Shown: one piece after another, positions 8,416 through 17,249 of the stretch
How the letters are laid out: the number at the start of each line of letters is the position of its first letter
Position numbering within the stretch: position 1 is the first letter of the stretch
Source of the DNA: Alcaligenaceae bacterium
GTDB taxonomy: Bacteria; Pseudomonadota; Gammaproteobacteria; Burkholderiales; Burkholderiaceae_B
Length of the DNA stretch: 64,000 bases
Assembly: GCA_013416395.1 (NCBI GenBank)
Contig: JACCEP010000001.1
Location: 310,001-374,000 of the forward strand
Direction: 5' to 3'
Notes under the pieces: generated by a model
The model's input: the letters and a program-made list of their open reading frames with translations, nothing else
Database searches by the model: none
Told to the model about the DNA's origin: nothing
Program-made: the position numbers and the translations under genes

Positions 8416-9668
8416 GGTGTTCTTTCTCCAGTTGAATCGTCAAGAAAATGCAGCCGCCACATGGCCAGAAGCTTCAGCAAACAGGGCAGACCCCCGTAGG
8501 TCCACGCGAGCGCGTGCCCGCCACTGCCCGTAACACCAGGCTGATAACCGAGAATTGCAAGCCATGGCAAGGCAAGGCCCGACATCGCAAGCGTGAGTTT
8601 CCCCAACAAGCTCCATACGCCGTAATAGGCTGCGGGGGACTCACGCTCGGGTATAAGACGAGCCAGCAGCACGGGGGGCAAGACCAGATCTGCTCCCAGT
8701 GAGAGCCCCGCTGCTACGCAGATAACCAGATAGGGGTAGCGGTCTCCGGGACCCAGCGTGGCCGCCCATACAAAGGTGATAACCGCCAGCACCATGCCCA
8801 GTCGCCACGCGGCTACAGGACCGAGACGCGATGCAAGTGCCATCCACACAGGCATGCCAACCGCGCCAGCCAGAAAATAAACGCCAAGAAAGTAGCCAGA
8901 CCATTGCGGCTCAACCAGTACATCGGCAATAAAAAAGAGAGCGAGCGTCGCAGGAATGGACACAGACAGCGCGTTCAGAAAGTATGGGAGCAACAGACGC
9001 CTGACCTTCTTGTTCTGCAGACAGGCGCGCCACGAAACATTATCTGGCGTGTCTGAAGCGTGCGCCCAAGCTGGAGCCCTGTAGAGCAAGGCACCCACGC
9101 CAACCACGAGCAGCAGGGCAAACACGACTGAATAGGCGGCCATGCTCTGCTGCGGGCTCTTGCCTGTGGCATTGATTAGCCAAATCGGCAGCGTACTGGC
9201 GAGCATCACGCCCAAAAGGCCAAACGCTTCGCGCCAGCCCGAGGCCAATGTCAATCCGGCAGTGTCAGGTGCCAATCGCGCGCCCCACGCCAGATAAGCG
9301 ATATTAAGCACACTGTGAGCCGTATACACAACGATGAGCGCCACAGCTAACCACACCGCCAACATCAGGCCAGAAACAGGTGCAAGCCACAGCCCAGCAA
9401 AAGCCAGGATCAAAACGACGCTCGCACCCCATAGCACTCGCCCGAGGCGCGACTGACGCGCAAGACGATCAACCCATTGCCCTATCCAGGGGTCTTGAAC
9501 CGTATCAACAATGCGTGCTGCGAACAGTACAAACCCAGCTAGCGATAGCGACAGGCCGAGCTGGCTGGTGTAGTAAATAGGCACCTGAATGTAGACGGGT
9601 AAAGCTGCCATGGCCAAGGGCATACCGAGCAGGCCATAAGACGCAAAGGATGCAGCGCCGCGTCTCAT
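8412..9668 (-). CDS. MFS transporter (sugar-cation-symporter-like subgroup)
   Basis: 418 residues with about 12 hydrophobic helices. The first half carries the DPWIGQWVDRLARQSRLGR loop, typical of the GPH/MFS_2 branch (D-P-x-x-G-x-x-x-D-R), and the repeat halves are joined by a loop near residue 205. The cargo is unknown; members of this branch include sugar and lysophospholipid carriers, so a lipid-related role in this operon is possible but unproven. It overlaps both neighbours by four bases, so it is tightly coupled. Confidence 0.8.
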   Translation of the reverse strand: MRRGAASFASYGLLGMPLAMAALPVYIQVPIYYTSQLGLSLSLAGFVLFAARIVDTVQDPWIGQWVDRLARQSRLGRVLWGASVVLILAFAGLWLAPVSGLMLAVWLAVALIVVYTAHSVLNIAYLAWGARLAPDTAGLTLASGWREAFGLLGVMLASTLPIWLINATGKSPQQSMAAYSVVFALLLVVGVGALLYRAPAWAHASDTPDNVSWRACLQNKKVRRLLLPYFLNALSVSIPATLALFFIADVLVEPQWSGYFLGVYFLAGAVGMPVWMALASRLGPVAAWRLGMVLAVITFVWAATLGPGDRYPYLVICVAAGLSLGADLVLPPVLLARLIPERESPAAYYGVWSLLGKLTLAMSGLALPWLAILGYQPGVTGSGGHALAWTYGGLPCLLKLLAMWRLHFLDDSTGERTP

Positions 9669-10180
9669 GGCTGTGTTCGCAGAAGATTTTTACGCAATTC
9701 TGGCGCTTGTGTATCTGGGTCAAGCCAGATGCGGAAAAACATACGGGCAAACTCAGCGTCCTTGATGTCGGCCGTAAGCTGTGCCCCCATAAAAAACCTG
9801 ACACCACTGCCAGGCATATATACGCCGGTAAGACTGTCTCCTGGCTTGACGTCGACAAAAGCCTGTTCCAACAAAGTGCGCCAGTGCTCAAGCGTAGCCT
9901 CGGATACCGGCGATACGGCCAGGCGCTTCATCTCGTCCAGACTGCTTTCGACAATTTTGCGGCGTGAGATCGTGCGATGATAAGTGAGCTGGAGAGCAAA
10001 CGCCGCGTCCAGAGGTGCCGATGCACACGCCCCCCACAGTTGTGCCTCATAAATGTCAAAGCCATACTTGCGAAACTCACCCTGCCCGCACAGTTGTGCA
10101 TCAGGCAGCGCACCTCTCCAGTCAGCCCATGAATGGGAACTAAACAGGCTCAGTGCGAGAGCAAGCAGACAGGTTCGCAT
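9665..10180 (-). CDS. Secreted chalcone-isomerase-like protein
   Basis: 171 residues with a signal peptide at 1-19 (MRTCLLALALSLFSSHSWAD). The rest fits the bacterial chalcone-isomerase-like fold: FRKYGFDIYEAQLWG, then LQLTYHRTISRRKIVESSLDEM, and GVRFFMG. The fold is shared with fatty-acid-binding relatives, and bacterial members have no established flavonoid activity. The start at 10180 was chosen because it follows the methyltransferase stop by one base and begins a clear signal peptide. A longer frame to 10600 is only the antisense of that gene. It overlaps the MFS gene by four bases. Confidence 0.8.
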   Translation of the reverse strand: MRTCLLALALSLFSSHSWADWRGALPDAQLCGQGEFRKYGFDIYEAQLWGACASAPLDAAFALQLTYHRTISRRKIVESSLDEMKRLAVSPVSEATLEHWRTLLEQAFVDVKPGDSLTGVYMPGSGVRFFMGAQLTADIKDAEFARMFFRIWLDPDTQAPELRKNLLRTQP

Positions 10181-10181
10181 G

Positions 10182-11396
10182 CTATTCGGGCCTGGTGAAC
10201 ACAAACTGAACAACGTCTGTGCGTCGTTCTTCAAAACCGGCTTCGCAATAGGCAAGATACAGCCGCCACGTGCGTATGAACCTTTCGTCAAAACCCTGTC
10301 TGCGAATGTCTGAAAGATGCTGCTCAAACGCCTGACGCCAGTGTCTGAGGGTTTCGGCGTAATCCTTGCCGAAACGCAGGGTGACATGGCCTTCAAGGCC
10401 GGCGCTGCGCCCCACCTTAAGCAAGCGCTCTGGGCTGGGCAGCATGCCACCAGGAAAAATAGATTGTCTGATGAAATCACTGCTGCGACGGTACTGCTCG
10501 AACCGCGACTCGTCGATGGTAATGGACTGCAGCAGCGCACGCGCACCGGGCTTAAGTCTATGGTGAAGAATTCGCCCGAACCCCGGCCAGAATTTTTCAC
10601 CTACCGCTTCAAACATCTCGATGGATACGACCGCGTCGTATTGACCGTCAATATCGCGGTAGTCGCACAGCTCGACCTTGGCCAGGCCATCTAGCCCTGC
10701 CTCTGCAATACGTTTTTGCGCCAGTTCGCACTGTGCCTGAGAAATCGTTACGCCGTGCACGTGTATCCCTCGACGGGCAGCATGCAGTGCAAAGCCACCC
10801 CATCCACAACCTATTTCCAGCACACGCATACCCGGCCGCAACCCCAATGACTGCACAATGTGCCGGTATTTATCGTCTTGGGCCAGCTCCAGGCTTTTTT
10901 GGTGATTGCCTGCAAACAGTGCGCTCGAATACCCCATGCCTTCATCCAGCCACTGCGCGTAAAACGCATTGCCAATGTCATAGTGGGCGTGGATATTGCG
11001 TTTGCTTCCAGCCCGGCTGTTCACGCGCAAACGATGCAGCAGCCCGTACCACAACCGCGAGATCAATTTGCCTCCAATCGCTTCGGGAAAGACGGCTTCA
11101 TTGCGAATGGCAAACTGCAACAGCATGGTCAAATCAGGGGTATCGAGCCAGCCATCCTGGTAGGCGTCTGCAAAACCGATATCACCATTTCTCAATATGC
11201 GTGAGCAGCTACGCCAATCATTAATCTGCAAGGTGGCGCCAGGCAAGGCCACCGGCGATCCGAACATTTTCCGTTCACCTGTTGGCGTGACAAGAACCAG
11301 ATGTCCGACCCTGATGCGCTCGAGCAGCGAGAGGAACACACGGGCTGCAGCAGGGGTGCGATAAATGACGGCGTCAGAGGTGGATTGTGATGTCAT
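10182..11396 (-). CDS. Cyclopropane-fatty-acid-synthase-type SAM methyltransferase
   Basis: 404 residues. An N-terminal SCP2-like region is followed by the methyltransferase domain, with the SAM motif VLEIGCGWGGFALHAARRG at about residue 192 and the family segments HYDIGNAFYAQWLDEGMGYSSALF and FPGG. The family transfers methyl or methylene groups from SAM to double bonds of membrane phospholipid acyl chains. In several proteobacteria the homologue next to DUF1365, a flavoprotein and DUF3833 makes methylated or furan-type fatty acids rather than cyclopropanes; that product is inferred here from context only. The gene overlaps the DUF1365 gene by four bases. Confidence 0.88.
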   Translation of the reverse strand: MTSQSTSDAVIYRTPAAARVFLSLLERIRVGHLVLVTPTGERKMFGSPVALPGATLQINDWRSCSRILRNGDIGFADAYQDGWLDTPDLTMLLQFAIRNEAVFPEAIGGKLISRLWYGLLHRLRVNSRAGSKRNIHAHYDIGNAFYAQWLDEGMGYSSALFAGNHQKSLELAQDDKYRHIVQSLGLRPGMRVLEIGCGWGGFALHAARRGIHVHGVTISQAQCELAQKRIAEAGLDGLAKVELCDYRDIDGQYDAVVSIEMFEAVGEKFWPGFGRILHHRLKPGARALLQSITIDESRFEQYRRSSDFIRQSIFPGGMLPSPERLLKVGRSAGLEGHVTLRFGKDYAETLRHWRQAFEQHLSDIRRQGFDERFIRTWRLYLAYCEAGFEERRTDVVQFVFTRPE

Positions 11397-12229
11397 AGTT
11401 TCTTATCTGTTGGGTCACGTTCGGAGACCACAGTGCTGGACACCGTATCTTCGCGTGAAGGCTTGGAGAAAAAGGGGACTTTGCGCAGCCAAAGACGTAG
11501 TGCCTGCCAGTAAATGCGGGCAATGACAGAGAACGTCATAAAAGGCTGACGCGCGACGGCATGCAGGGCCGATCGGCGATTGAGTTCACGATTACGTCCA
11601 CCTACCGACGTGCGCAGCAGCAGACCCTCTATGTCGAAGTAGTCGATAGCTACAAATGAGGTGTCAGCCGTGTCTCGCAGGCGAAACTGATAACGCCCTT
11701 CAACCTGGCAAAAAGGCGATACGTGCAACTGCTTGCGGCATTCGAGAACGGTATTGCCCGTGATGGGTTCTTCGTTGGGCCCCGTCAGCAAATAACTGTG
11801 CCGCTCTCCAAAGGTGCTTGTTACCTCGGCAAGCAAAGCGCGCAGATTTCCGGCTCGGTCATGGCAATACCAAAAACTGACAGGGTTGAACACATAACCC
11901 AACACACGCGGAAACGTCTGCAACCAGATATCGCCGTCGGCCTGCACGCCCGCGTCAGCCAGCTGACCGCGCACCCATGCGGCCAGATCAGAGCCATCAC
12001 ATGCACCGTAGTCGCGTGTGCGAATGCCCATAAGACCTCGGCGATCAACGCCAAACCACCAGCTATTGAGCTGCGCCAGTTGATCAAGATTGAGGCGAAC
12101 GCAAAATATGGGATACACGAACCGATTGCGCACCGGACGCAGCCGCTCATGCATGACGCGTCCCGAAATCAGCACGGCGGATTGGGTTGGTGCCGAATCG
12201 GAAGACGAGATATTCACACTGTGGCCCAC
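11393..12229 (-). CDS. DUF1365 family protein
   Basis: 278 residues. The family signature is clear: SGRVMHERLRPVRNRFVYPIF near the N terminus, then FPRVLGYVFNPVSFWYCHDRAGNLRALLAEVTSTFGERHSY, and a C-terminal IYWQALRLWLRK. The molecular function is unknown. The gene is almost always found beside an amine-oxidase-like flavoprotein and a cyclopropane-synthase-type enzyme, so a part in the same lipid reaction is likely. Its start overlaps the flavoprotein gene by 16 bases and its end overlaps the methyltransferase by four. Confidence 0.88.
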   Translation of the reverse strand: MGHSVNISSSDSAPTQSAVLISGRVMHERLRPVRNRFVYPIFCVRLNLDQLAQLNSWWFGVDRRGLMGIRTRDYGACDGSDLAAWVRGQLADAGVQADGDIWLQTFPRVLGYVFNPVSFWYCHDRAGNLRALLAEVTSTFGERHSYLLTGPNEEPITGNTVLECRKQLHVSPFCQVEGRYQFRLRDTADTSFVAIDYFDIEGLLLRTSVGGRNRELNRRSALHAVARQPFMTFSVIARIYWQALRLWLRKVPFFSKPSREDTVSSTVVSERDPTDKKL

Positions 12230-13500
12230 TCAGGCGATACGCCAAAACTTCTGGCCACACGCAGCGCTGACTTCAGCCCATCTTCGTGAAAGCCGTAACC
12301 CGTCCAGGCGCCAGCGTGCCAGGTATGCCGAACACCCTGCAACGACGCGAGCTCGCCCTGCGCTTTGATCGCAGGCAGATCAAGAATGGGGTGCTCATAC
12401 TCCATGGACAACAGCCTTGTTTCTGGTGCTGGCAGGGTAATGGGGTTGAGCGTGACCACGACAGGCGTTTCGAAGGGCAGCGGCTGAAGCTGATTAAGCA
12501 GGTAGCTTACGCACACAGGACGCCCTCCATCGACTGCGTTGGCGCCCAGATAATTCCAGGCAGACCACACGCCACGGCGCTGCGGCAAAAGCGAGACATC
12601 AGTATGCAGCGTTGCCAGATTCTTCTGGTAGCGCACCGCAGCCAGTGTGGCTCGCTCTTGCTCGCTGGGGTCTTGCAGCATGTGAAGGGTTTGCGGTGCA
12701 TGCGTGGCCATGACGATGGCATCGAATTGCTCGACACCCGACGCAGTACGCAAATTGATTCCATTGTTGTCGCGCGAAACACCTAATACGGGGGTATTTA
12801 GACGCAAGTCTGGAATGCTGCCAATCAATCGACGCACATACTCACGTGAGCCACCTGCAACCGTTCTCCATTGGGGACGATCGCGCACCTGCAACAGACC
12901 ATGATTGGCGCAAAATCGAAGAAAAGTCTTGGCCGGAAAATTAAGAATGTCTGACGCGGCGCTAGACCAAATCGCCGACGCCATGGGAAGAAGGTAGTTA
13001 TTCTGAAACGTTGCGCCATAATTGCCCTGCACCAGCAGTTCGCGCAGCGAACACCCACTTGCCTCCGCCATAGCGAGATGACGCGGCGCCGCCTTGTTGA
13101 ACCGCATGATGTCGCGCAACATACCCATAAAACTGGGCGAGAAAAGATTGCGTCGCTGTGCAAATACCGTGTTCAGGTCGCTGCCCGCCCACTCAAGCCG
13201 ACCATTGTCGAGCGACACGGAAAAGCTCATATTGCTGGGATGCGTCTTTACTTGAAGCTCTTCAAATAAGCTGATCAGGTTGGGATAGGTGCGATCGTTG
13301 AAAACCAGAAACCCAGTATCAACGGGGTGCGTCACACCATCAAGCGTTACATCAACCGTATTCGAGTGCCCCCCAGGATACCCGGCAGCCTCAAACAGGG
13401 TGACTTGATAACGCCTGCCCAAAAAATAGGCGCTGGCTAGCCCGCTGATGCCCGCCCCAACCACGGCGATGCGAGCGCCAAAATTGGGTGCGCTAGGCAT
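12214..13500 (-). CDS. FAD-dependent oxidoreductase, amine-oxidase-like
   Basis: 428 residues. An N-terminal FAD Rossmann motif VVGAGISGLASAYFLG is followed by an acidic FEAAGYPGGHSNTVDV segment, and a C-terminal WTGYGFHEDGLKSALRVA closes the FAD site. This branch of the flavin amine oxidase/desaturase superfamily (annotated NAD/FAD-binding, COG2907-like) acts on membrane lipids or carotenoid-like substrates in relatives, and here probably oxidises an acyl chain together with the downstream methyltransferase. It is the first gene of the minus-strand operon. The TetR gene starts 189 bases away on the other strand, making this a divergent promoter region. Confidence 0.85.
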   Translation of the reverse strand: MPSAPNFGARIAVVGAGISGLASAYFLGRRYQVTLFEAAGYPGGHSNTVDVTLDGVTHPVDTGFLVFNDRTYPNLISLFEELQVKTHPSNMSFSVSLDNGRLEWAGSDLNTVFAQRRNLFSPSFMGMLRDIMRFNKAAPRHLAMAEASGCSLRELLVQGNYGATFQNNYLLPMASAIWSSAASDILNFPAKTFLRFCANHGLLQVRDRPQWRTVAGGSREYVRRLIGSIPDLRLNTPVLGVSRDNNGINLRTASGVEQFDAIVMATHAPQTLHMLQDPSEQERATLAAVRYQKNLATLHTDVSLLPQRRGVWSAWNYLGANAVDGGRPVCVSYLLNQLQPLPFETPVVVTLNPITLPAPETRLLSMEYEHPILDLPAIKAQGELASLQGVRHTWHAGAWTGYGFHEDGLKSALRVARSFGVSPEWATV

Positions 13501-13664
13501 GTGGTGTACAGAAAAAATCTGCCTCTTTTGCGCATTGGGTACCCTCGCGACTTGGTGCCAGCGAACTACCGGATGCGTACGACGCGGAACAGGCGATTTG
13601 AAACATGGTGCGCACCTTCAACATTCAGTGATAAGATTGAATCTACTTAAGTGTTAAAACCAAT

Positions 13665-13696
13665 TACTAATCAGTAGCCTTATTTACTAATGAGTA
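13665..13696. promoter_or_regulatory. Paired candidate TetR operators in the divergent promoter
   Basis: TACTAATCAGTA at 13665-13676 and TACTAATGAGTA at 13685-13696 are near-palindromic (TACTnATnAGTA) and spaced 20 bases apart, two helical turns. The second includes the start codon of the TetR gene. The same box recurs at 14959-14970. Paired dyads at this spacing are typical of autoregulating TetR proteins. Binding is inferred, not shown. Confidence 0.6.
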
Positions 13697-14295
13697 TTCT
13701 AAATCGATCTAGCTTTAAAGACAAGGCGTTCAAGATGCGTGAAGACGCAATTCTTGACGCCACGACCACCACGCTGGGCGTCAAAGGTTTTGACCTGATG
13801 ACGATGGACGACATCGCTGCCGAGGTGGGAATCTCTAAGCCAAGCCTCTACAAGCACTTCAAGTCGAAGGAGGATCTGGTCGGTGAGGCCATGATCCGTC
13901 TGATGGACGGCGCGCTGGAGCGGCTTGAAGCAATGCCGAAATCAGCCACACCTGTGGAGCGATTAAAGTTGTTGCTCGAGTGGGCGTTGCGAGTGCGATT
14001 AACGGGGGGGCTGCCGTTTCTACCTTCCACAAGCCCACACGTTCGCAAAATGCTGACGCGCAACTTCAGATACGTTACCCGTGTGCTCAAACTGCATCAA
14101 CGGCTCAAGAAGATCGTCAGCCAGGCCAAGGCTAAAGGAGAGCTCAGCGACACTCTTCCCGATGATGTGATCCTGTTTTCGTTTTATGCTCGCACCTGCG
14201 ACCCATCCGTGGAGTATCTTCAGCTCTACAGCAAACTCGACGAAGATGCCATCGTGCAGCACATGCTTCAGGTGTGCTTTCAGGGCTTGCAATAA
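13690..14295 (+). CDS. TetR/AcrR family transcriptional regulator
   Basis: 201 residues. A helix-turn-helix at about 20-65 (ILDATTTTLGVKGF, MTMDDIAAEVGISKPSLYKHFKSKEDLVGEAM) precedes a divergent ligand-binding domain. An in-frame stop lies five codons upstream, so ATG 13690 is the earliest possible start; there is no good ribosome site before it, and ATG 13735 is the alternative. RSSFKDKAFKMREDAIL appears conserved in relatives, which favours 13690. It is divergent from the lipid operon and overlaps one copy of its probable own operator. It likely represses itself, the lipid operon and the fasciclin/SOUL pair. Confidence 0.85.
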   Translation: MSILNRSSFKDKAFKMREDAILDATTTTLGVKGFDLMTMDDIAAEVGISKPSLYKHFKSKEDLVGEAMIRLMDGALERLEAMPKSATPVERLKLLLEWALRVRLTGGLPFLPSTSPHVRKMLTRNFRYVTRVLKLHQRLKKIVSQAKAKGELSDTLPDDVILFSFYARTCDPSVEYLQLYSKLDEDAIVQHMLQVCFQGLQ

Positions 14296-14365
14296 GGCGG
14301 TTGCGCAAATTTCGGGCAATATTGGGGCCATCATCGGCCATGTAAACGGTCAAGCCCCACCCTTT

Positions 14366-14758
14366 TCAAAATAAGATTGCCTCCAGCATCTGCAATATGC
14401 CCCATATGCTTGCTATGTAAACCAGCGTGCGCAGATAGGGTATGCCAGCGATGTAAATAGGCAGGTAAAGCACTCGTGCAATTAGATAAATCTCGGCCCC
14501 AAGTGCAGTTTGCGTACCGGTTCGATCAGCAACAACTACTGCCAGCGTGGCAGCAGCAAAAAAGGGAAAGGTTTCGAGAAAATTTCGACTTGCCCTGTTA
14601 GCACGCTGGGCGTGCTTGCCTAAAGGCTGCGACACGTCATCACGATTGCCGGTATTCCATTTCAGCCCGCGCTGCCAGGTAGCGAAACCGATGGCCACGA
14701 ACACATACACGAATCCGAGAGCCGTGGCCCAGCCAAGCATTTGCAATTCAATTGTCAT
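14366..14758 (-). CDS. MAPEG family membrane protein
   Basis: 130 residues with four hydrophobic helices. The second segment carries QRANRASRNFLETFPFFAAA, matching the MAPEG motif E-x-F-P around the glutathione site, and RVLYLPIYIAGIPYLRT follows. MAPEG proteins are glutathione-dependent or related membrane enzymes of lipid mediators and detoxification; bacterial members are mostly uncharacterised. The start MTIELQMLGW was preferred over upstream codons because GGAGTAAC lies just before it. It is on the opposite strand between the TetR gene and the fasciclin gene, and ends 71 bases from the TetR gene in convergent orientation. Confidence 0.8.
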   Translation of the reverse strand: MTIELQMLGWATALGFVYVFVAIGFATWQRGLKWNTGNRDDVSQPLGKHAQRANRASRNFLETFPFFAAATLAVVVADRTGTQTALGAEIYLIARVLYLPIYIAGIPYLRTLVYIASIWGILQMLEAILF

Positions 14759-15087
14759 TGTTGTTACTCCCCAAGGGTAGTGCCTGACGGGCCAAGTTGT
14801 CGCTGTACGTCGACATGATTGAAAGTAGCACACCAGGCACACCACCGATCCATGCCGCCACGGTGAATCTAACAGCGAAATACCACGAACAACTTGACCG
14901 ATTCTGGTACCTGAGTGACGTCGAAATTGACCTTATATTACTACCAAGAAAATAAAACTACTAATGAGTATTCTTTTTAACTAACTGGTGTTAGACTTAA
15001 TTCTGACTTTTAAATAAAGGTCAGTTTTATCCCCGGTATGTTTCTTCAGTAGTTTTTCTTGCACCTAAAATTTGTTCGGAGATCCGT
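14759..15087. other. Divergent intergenic region between MAPEG and fasciclin genes
   Basis: 329 bases, AT-rich from about 14920. It holds the third TetR-like box (14959-14970) and a small dyad CTAAC-tggt-GTTAG at 14981-14994. It should contain promoters for both flanking genes. No coding signal was seen. Confidence 0.6.
14959..14970. promoter_or_regulatory. Third TetR-like box, upstream of the fasciclin gene
   Basis: TACTAATGAGTA is identical to the box overlapping the TetR start codon, and identity extends to 16 bases (TACTAATGAGTATTCT). It lies 118 bases before the fasciclin start. It suggests joint control by the TetR protein at 13690. Confidence 0.55.
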
Positions 15088-15552
15088 ATGAAACGCCTTC
15101 TATCTGCTATTGCACTTTCGACTGCATTCATTGTTCCTTCTGCCTGGGCCGCAAGCGACATCGTCGACACTGCCGTCAGTGCCGGTTCATTCAACACCCT
15201 GGTAACCGCCATCAAGGCTGCCGGCCTGGTGGAAACACTTAAAGGCCCCGGCCCATTCACTGTTTTCGCTCCAACAGATGAGGCCTTTGCAAAAATCCCT
15301 AAGGCTGATCTGGATGCCTTACTGGCCAACAAAAAAGAACTCACCAAGGTGCTGACATACCATGTAGTGCCCGGCGCCATGATGGCCGCAGACGTTAAGC
15401 CAGGCATGGTCAAAACCGTGGAAGGTAGCGATCTGAAGATCAGTGTGGTTGATGGCAAGGTCATGGTAAATAACGCCCATGTCATCAAAACTGACATCAA
15501 GGCAAGCAATGGCGTCATTCACGTTATTGATACAGTGTTAATGCCCAAGTAA
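15088..15552 (+). CDS. Secreted fasciclin-domain protein
   Basis: 154 residues with a signal peptide at 1-22 (cleavage near AWA). One fasciclin (FAS1) domain fills the rest, with the H1 box [17 protein letters not shown], the YHVVPG motif and the H2 box [17 protein letters not shown]1 proteins are exported, extracellular or periplasmic adhesion-like domains; single-domain bacterial forms are sometimes light- or oxidative-stress-induced. GGAG precedes the ATG. A TetR-like box upstream and the SOUL gene 74 bases downstream suggest a small co-regulated unit. Confidence 0.9.
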   Translation: MKRLLSAIALSTAFIVPSAWAASDIVDTAVSAGSFNTLVTAIKAAGLVETLKGPGPFTVFAPTDEAFAKIPKADLDALLANKKELTKVLTYHVVPGAMMAADVKPGMVKTVEGSDLKISVVDGKVMVNNAHVIKTDIKASNGVIHVIDTVLMPK

Positions 15553-15626
15553 TGAGAACAGGCCCTGACATCAACGATAAAGCCCGGGCCATGATGTTTT
15601 GCGAATAAACCTGATGGACGATTGTC

Positions 15627-16241
15627 ATGGCCACTGAAGAACCCAAATTTAAACAACTGGCTCAGGAAGACAAGTTTGAAGTTCGCGAATACAACGCAGT
15701 GGTTGTTGCTGAAACTGTGGTGCAAGGCGACATGGACACGGCATCGCGCGATGGCTTCAAGCTAATTGCCAATTACATTTTTGGCGAAAACCATAAAGGC
15801 GAGGGTCTTGGGCAAGGCGCATCAGAAAAAATAGCCATGACCGCGCCAGTTATCGCTGAACCTGAAACAGGCTCCCACGCTATCTCTATGACGGCACCAT
15901 TAACGACCGAAGCGGTCGGTATAACTCAGACCATGACGTTCGCCACGTGTTGGCGTATTCAATTTTTCATGCCTGGGCAATATACCGTAGCAAGCTTACC
16001 CAAACCCAATAATGAAGCGGTAGTCTTGCGCGAAATACCCTCTTCACGTTATGCGGTTGTACTTTTTTCAGGCATGGCTTCTACAGCAAGGATTGAGATA
16101 AAAACAGAAGAGTTATTTCACTGGATGAGCGTAAACCGCTTGATTCCTGCCGGCGCGCCAAAGCTGGCGCGCTATGATCCGCCATGGACGCTGCCTGCAT
16201 TAAGGCGAAACGAGATACAAATTCAAATAAGGTCTGTGTAG
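15627..16241 (+). CDS. SOUL-family heme-binding protein
   Basis: 204 residues with no signal peptide. SOUL-family segments are visible: KFEVREYNAVVVAET, a FKLIANYIFG core, KIAMTAPVI, SMTAPLT and FMPGQYT. SOUL/HBP proteins bind heme or porphyrins; in some bacteria the gene is co-regulated with TetR- or ChrR-linked lipid loci. No conserved proximal His is evident. It follows the fasciclin gene closely in the same direction, so it is likely in the same transcript. Confidence 0.85.
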   Translation: MATEEPKFKQLAQEDKFEVREYNAVVVAETVVQGDMDTASRDGFKLIANYIFGENHKGEGLGQGASEKIAMTAPVIAEPETGSHAISMTAPLTTEAVGITQTMTFATCWRIQFFMPGQYTVASLPKPNNEAVVLREIPSSRYAVVLFSGMASTARIEIKTEELFHWMSVNRLIPAGAPKLARYDPPWTLPALRRNEIQIQIRSV

Positions 16242-16385
16242 GCGTGTAAAGTGCTAGAGCACATAAGCAAGACGTGATTTTTGGATTTTCAGTGGTACGT
16301 TACCAAAAAAGCGGCGTCAGATGGACGTCTGTCGGGCTGGAAGACAATCAACAGGAAACAAATTCGATCAAGGATTTATGCGCTG

Positions 16386-17246
16386 ATGCCAGCAACCACA
16401 GAAATCTCAGACAAGCAGGTAAAGCGCGTACTCATAGCCGGTTGTGGCGACGTGGGCGCTCGCGTGGCTCAGCTATTACACGGCTCTGGTGCCGAGGTAT
16501 GGGGTTTGCGGCGTTCACATGCCCCCCTTCCGGATGGCGTCACCTTGCTGCAAGCCGATCTAACCAATGCTGACACTCTGCGGCAGTTGCCCGAGCGTAT
16601 CGACCAAGTGGTGTACCTGCCTACACCTGAAAAACGTGATCGCGCTGCCTATCACCAAGTGTTTGTGCAAGGGTTGCAGAATCTCTTGCAGGCACTGGAT
16701 AAACAAACAATACAGCGCATTGTGTTTGTTTCTTCCAGCGCTGTTTATGGCGAACATAACGGCGACTGGGTCGATGAAAATACACCTGCGTCGCCGCTTG
16801 GGTTCAATGGCGAGGTGCTACTCGAAGCCGAACAATGGCTGGCCGGCAGCGGCTGCCCAGCCACGGTCTTGCGTCTGGCCGGGCTCTACGGCCCCAGGCG
16901 CACACAGCTGTTCGAACGTCTGCGGAGCGGCCACGCGCGGGTGCGCAACGAGCCGCCCTTCTGGAGCAACAGAGTACATGTCGACGATGCTGCTGCCGCC
17001 ATTGTGCATATCCTCGGGTTACCCGATCCAGAAACGCTTTATCTAGGCGTGGACAACACGCCGCTCCCAATTGCCCAGCTGTATGGTGAGCTAGCAGACA
17101 AGCTCGGCGTGCCCCCGCCTGGCGAAGGGCCCGCACCGCAGGGTATCGGGAGCAAACGGCTTTCCAATGCTCGCTTGCGCGCATCCGGATTCTCACCGCG
17201 ATGGCCCGACAGCCGTGTTGGCTATGCCGCACTCATAAATAAGTGA
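16386..17246 (+). CDS. NAD-dependent epimerase/dehydratase family protein
   Basis: 286 residues. The Rossmann motif is RVLIAGCGDVGARVAQLL at about residues 14-31, with Arg after strand 2 (GLRRSH), SSSAVYG, and a C-terminal SKRLSNARLRASGF. It belongs to the extended SDR/YeeZ-like branch, for which substrates are unknown; the GGDW-type Tyr-x3-Lys is not obvious (YGEHN). The start at 16386 was chosen because AAGGATTT precedes it; an upstream frame adds 35 residues without family similarity. It is convergent with the hemerythrin gene. Confidence 0.75.
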   Translation: MPATTEISDKQVKRVLIAGCGDVGARVAQLLHGSGAEVWGLRRSHAPLPDGVTLLQADLTNADTLRQLPERIDQVVYLPTPEKRDRAAYHQVFVQGLQNLLQALDKQTIQRIVFVSSSAVYGEHNGDWVDENTPASPLGFNGEVLLEAEQWLAGSGCPATVLRLAGLYGPRRTQLFERLRSGHARVRNEPPFWSNRVHVDDAAAAIVHILGLPDPETLYLGVDNTPLPIAQLYGELADKLGVPPPGEGPAPQGIGSKRLSNARLRASGFSPRWPDSRVGYAALINK

Positions 17247-17249
17247 CGA

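Noticed and set aside
10181-10600. Long upstream extension of the chalcone-isomerase-like frame
   Set aside because: It lies wholly within the methyltransferase gene, reads as random composition, and the short form starts with a proper signal peptide.
15552-15627. Terminator between fasciclin and SOUL genes
   Set aside because: The only pairing is the GCCCGGGC palindrome without a T-run, and close spacing suggests co-transcription.
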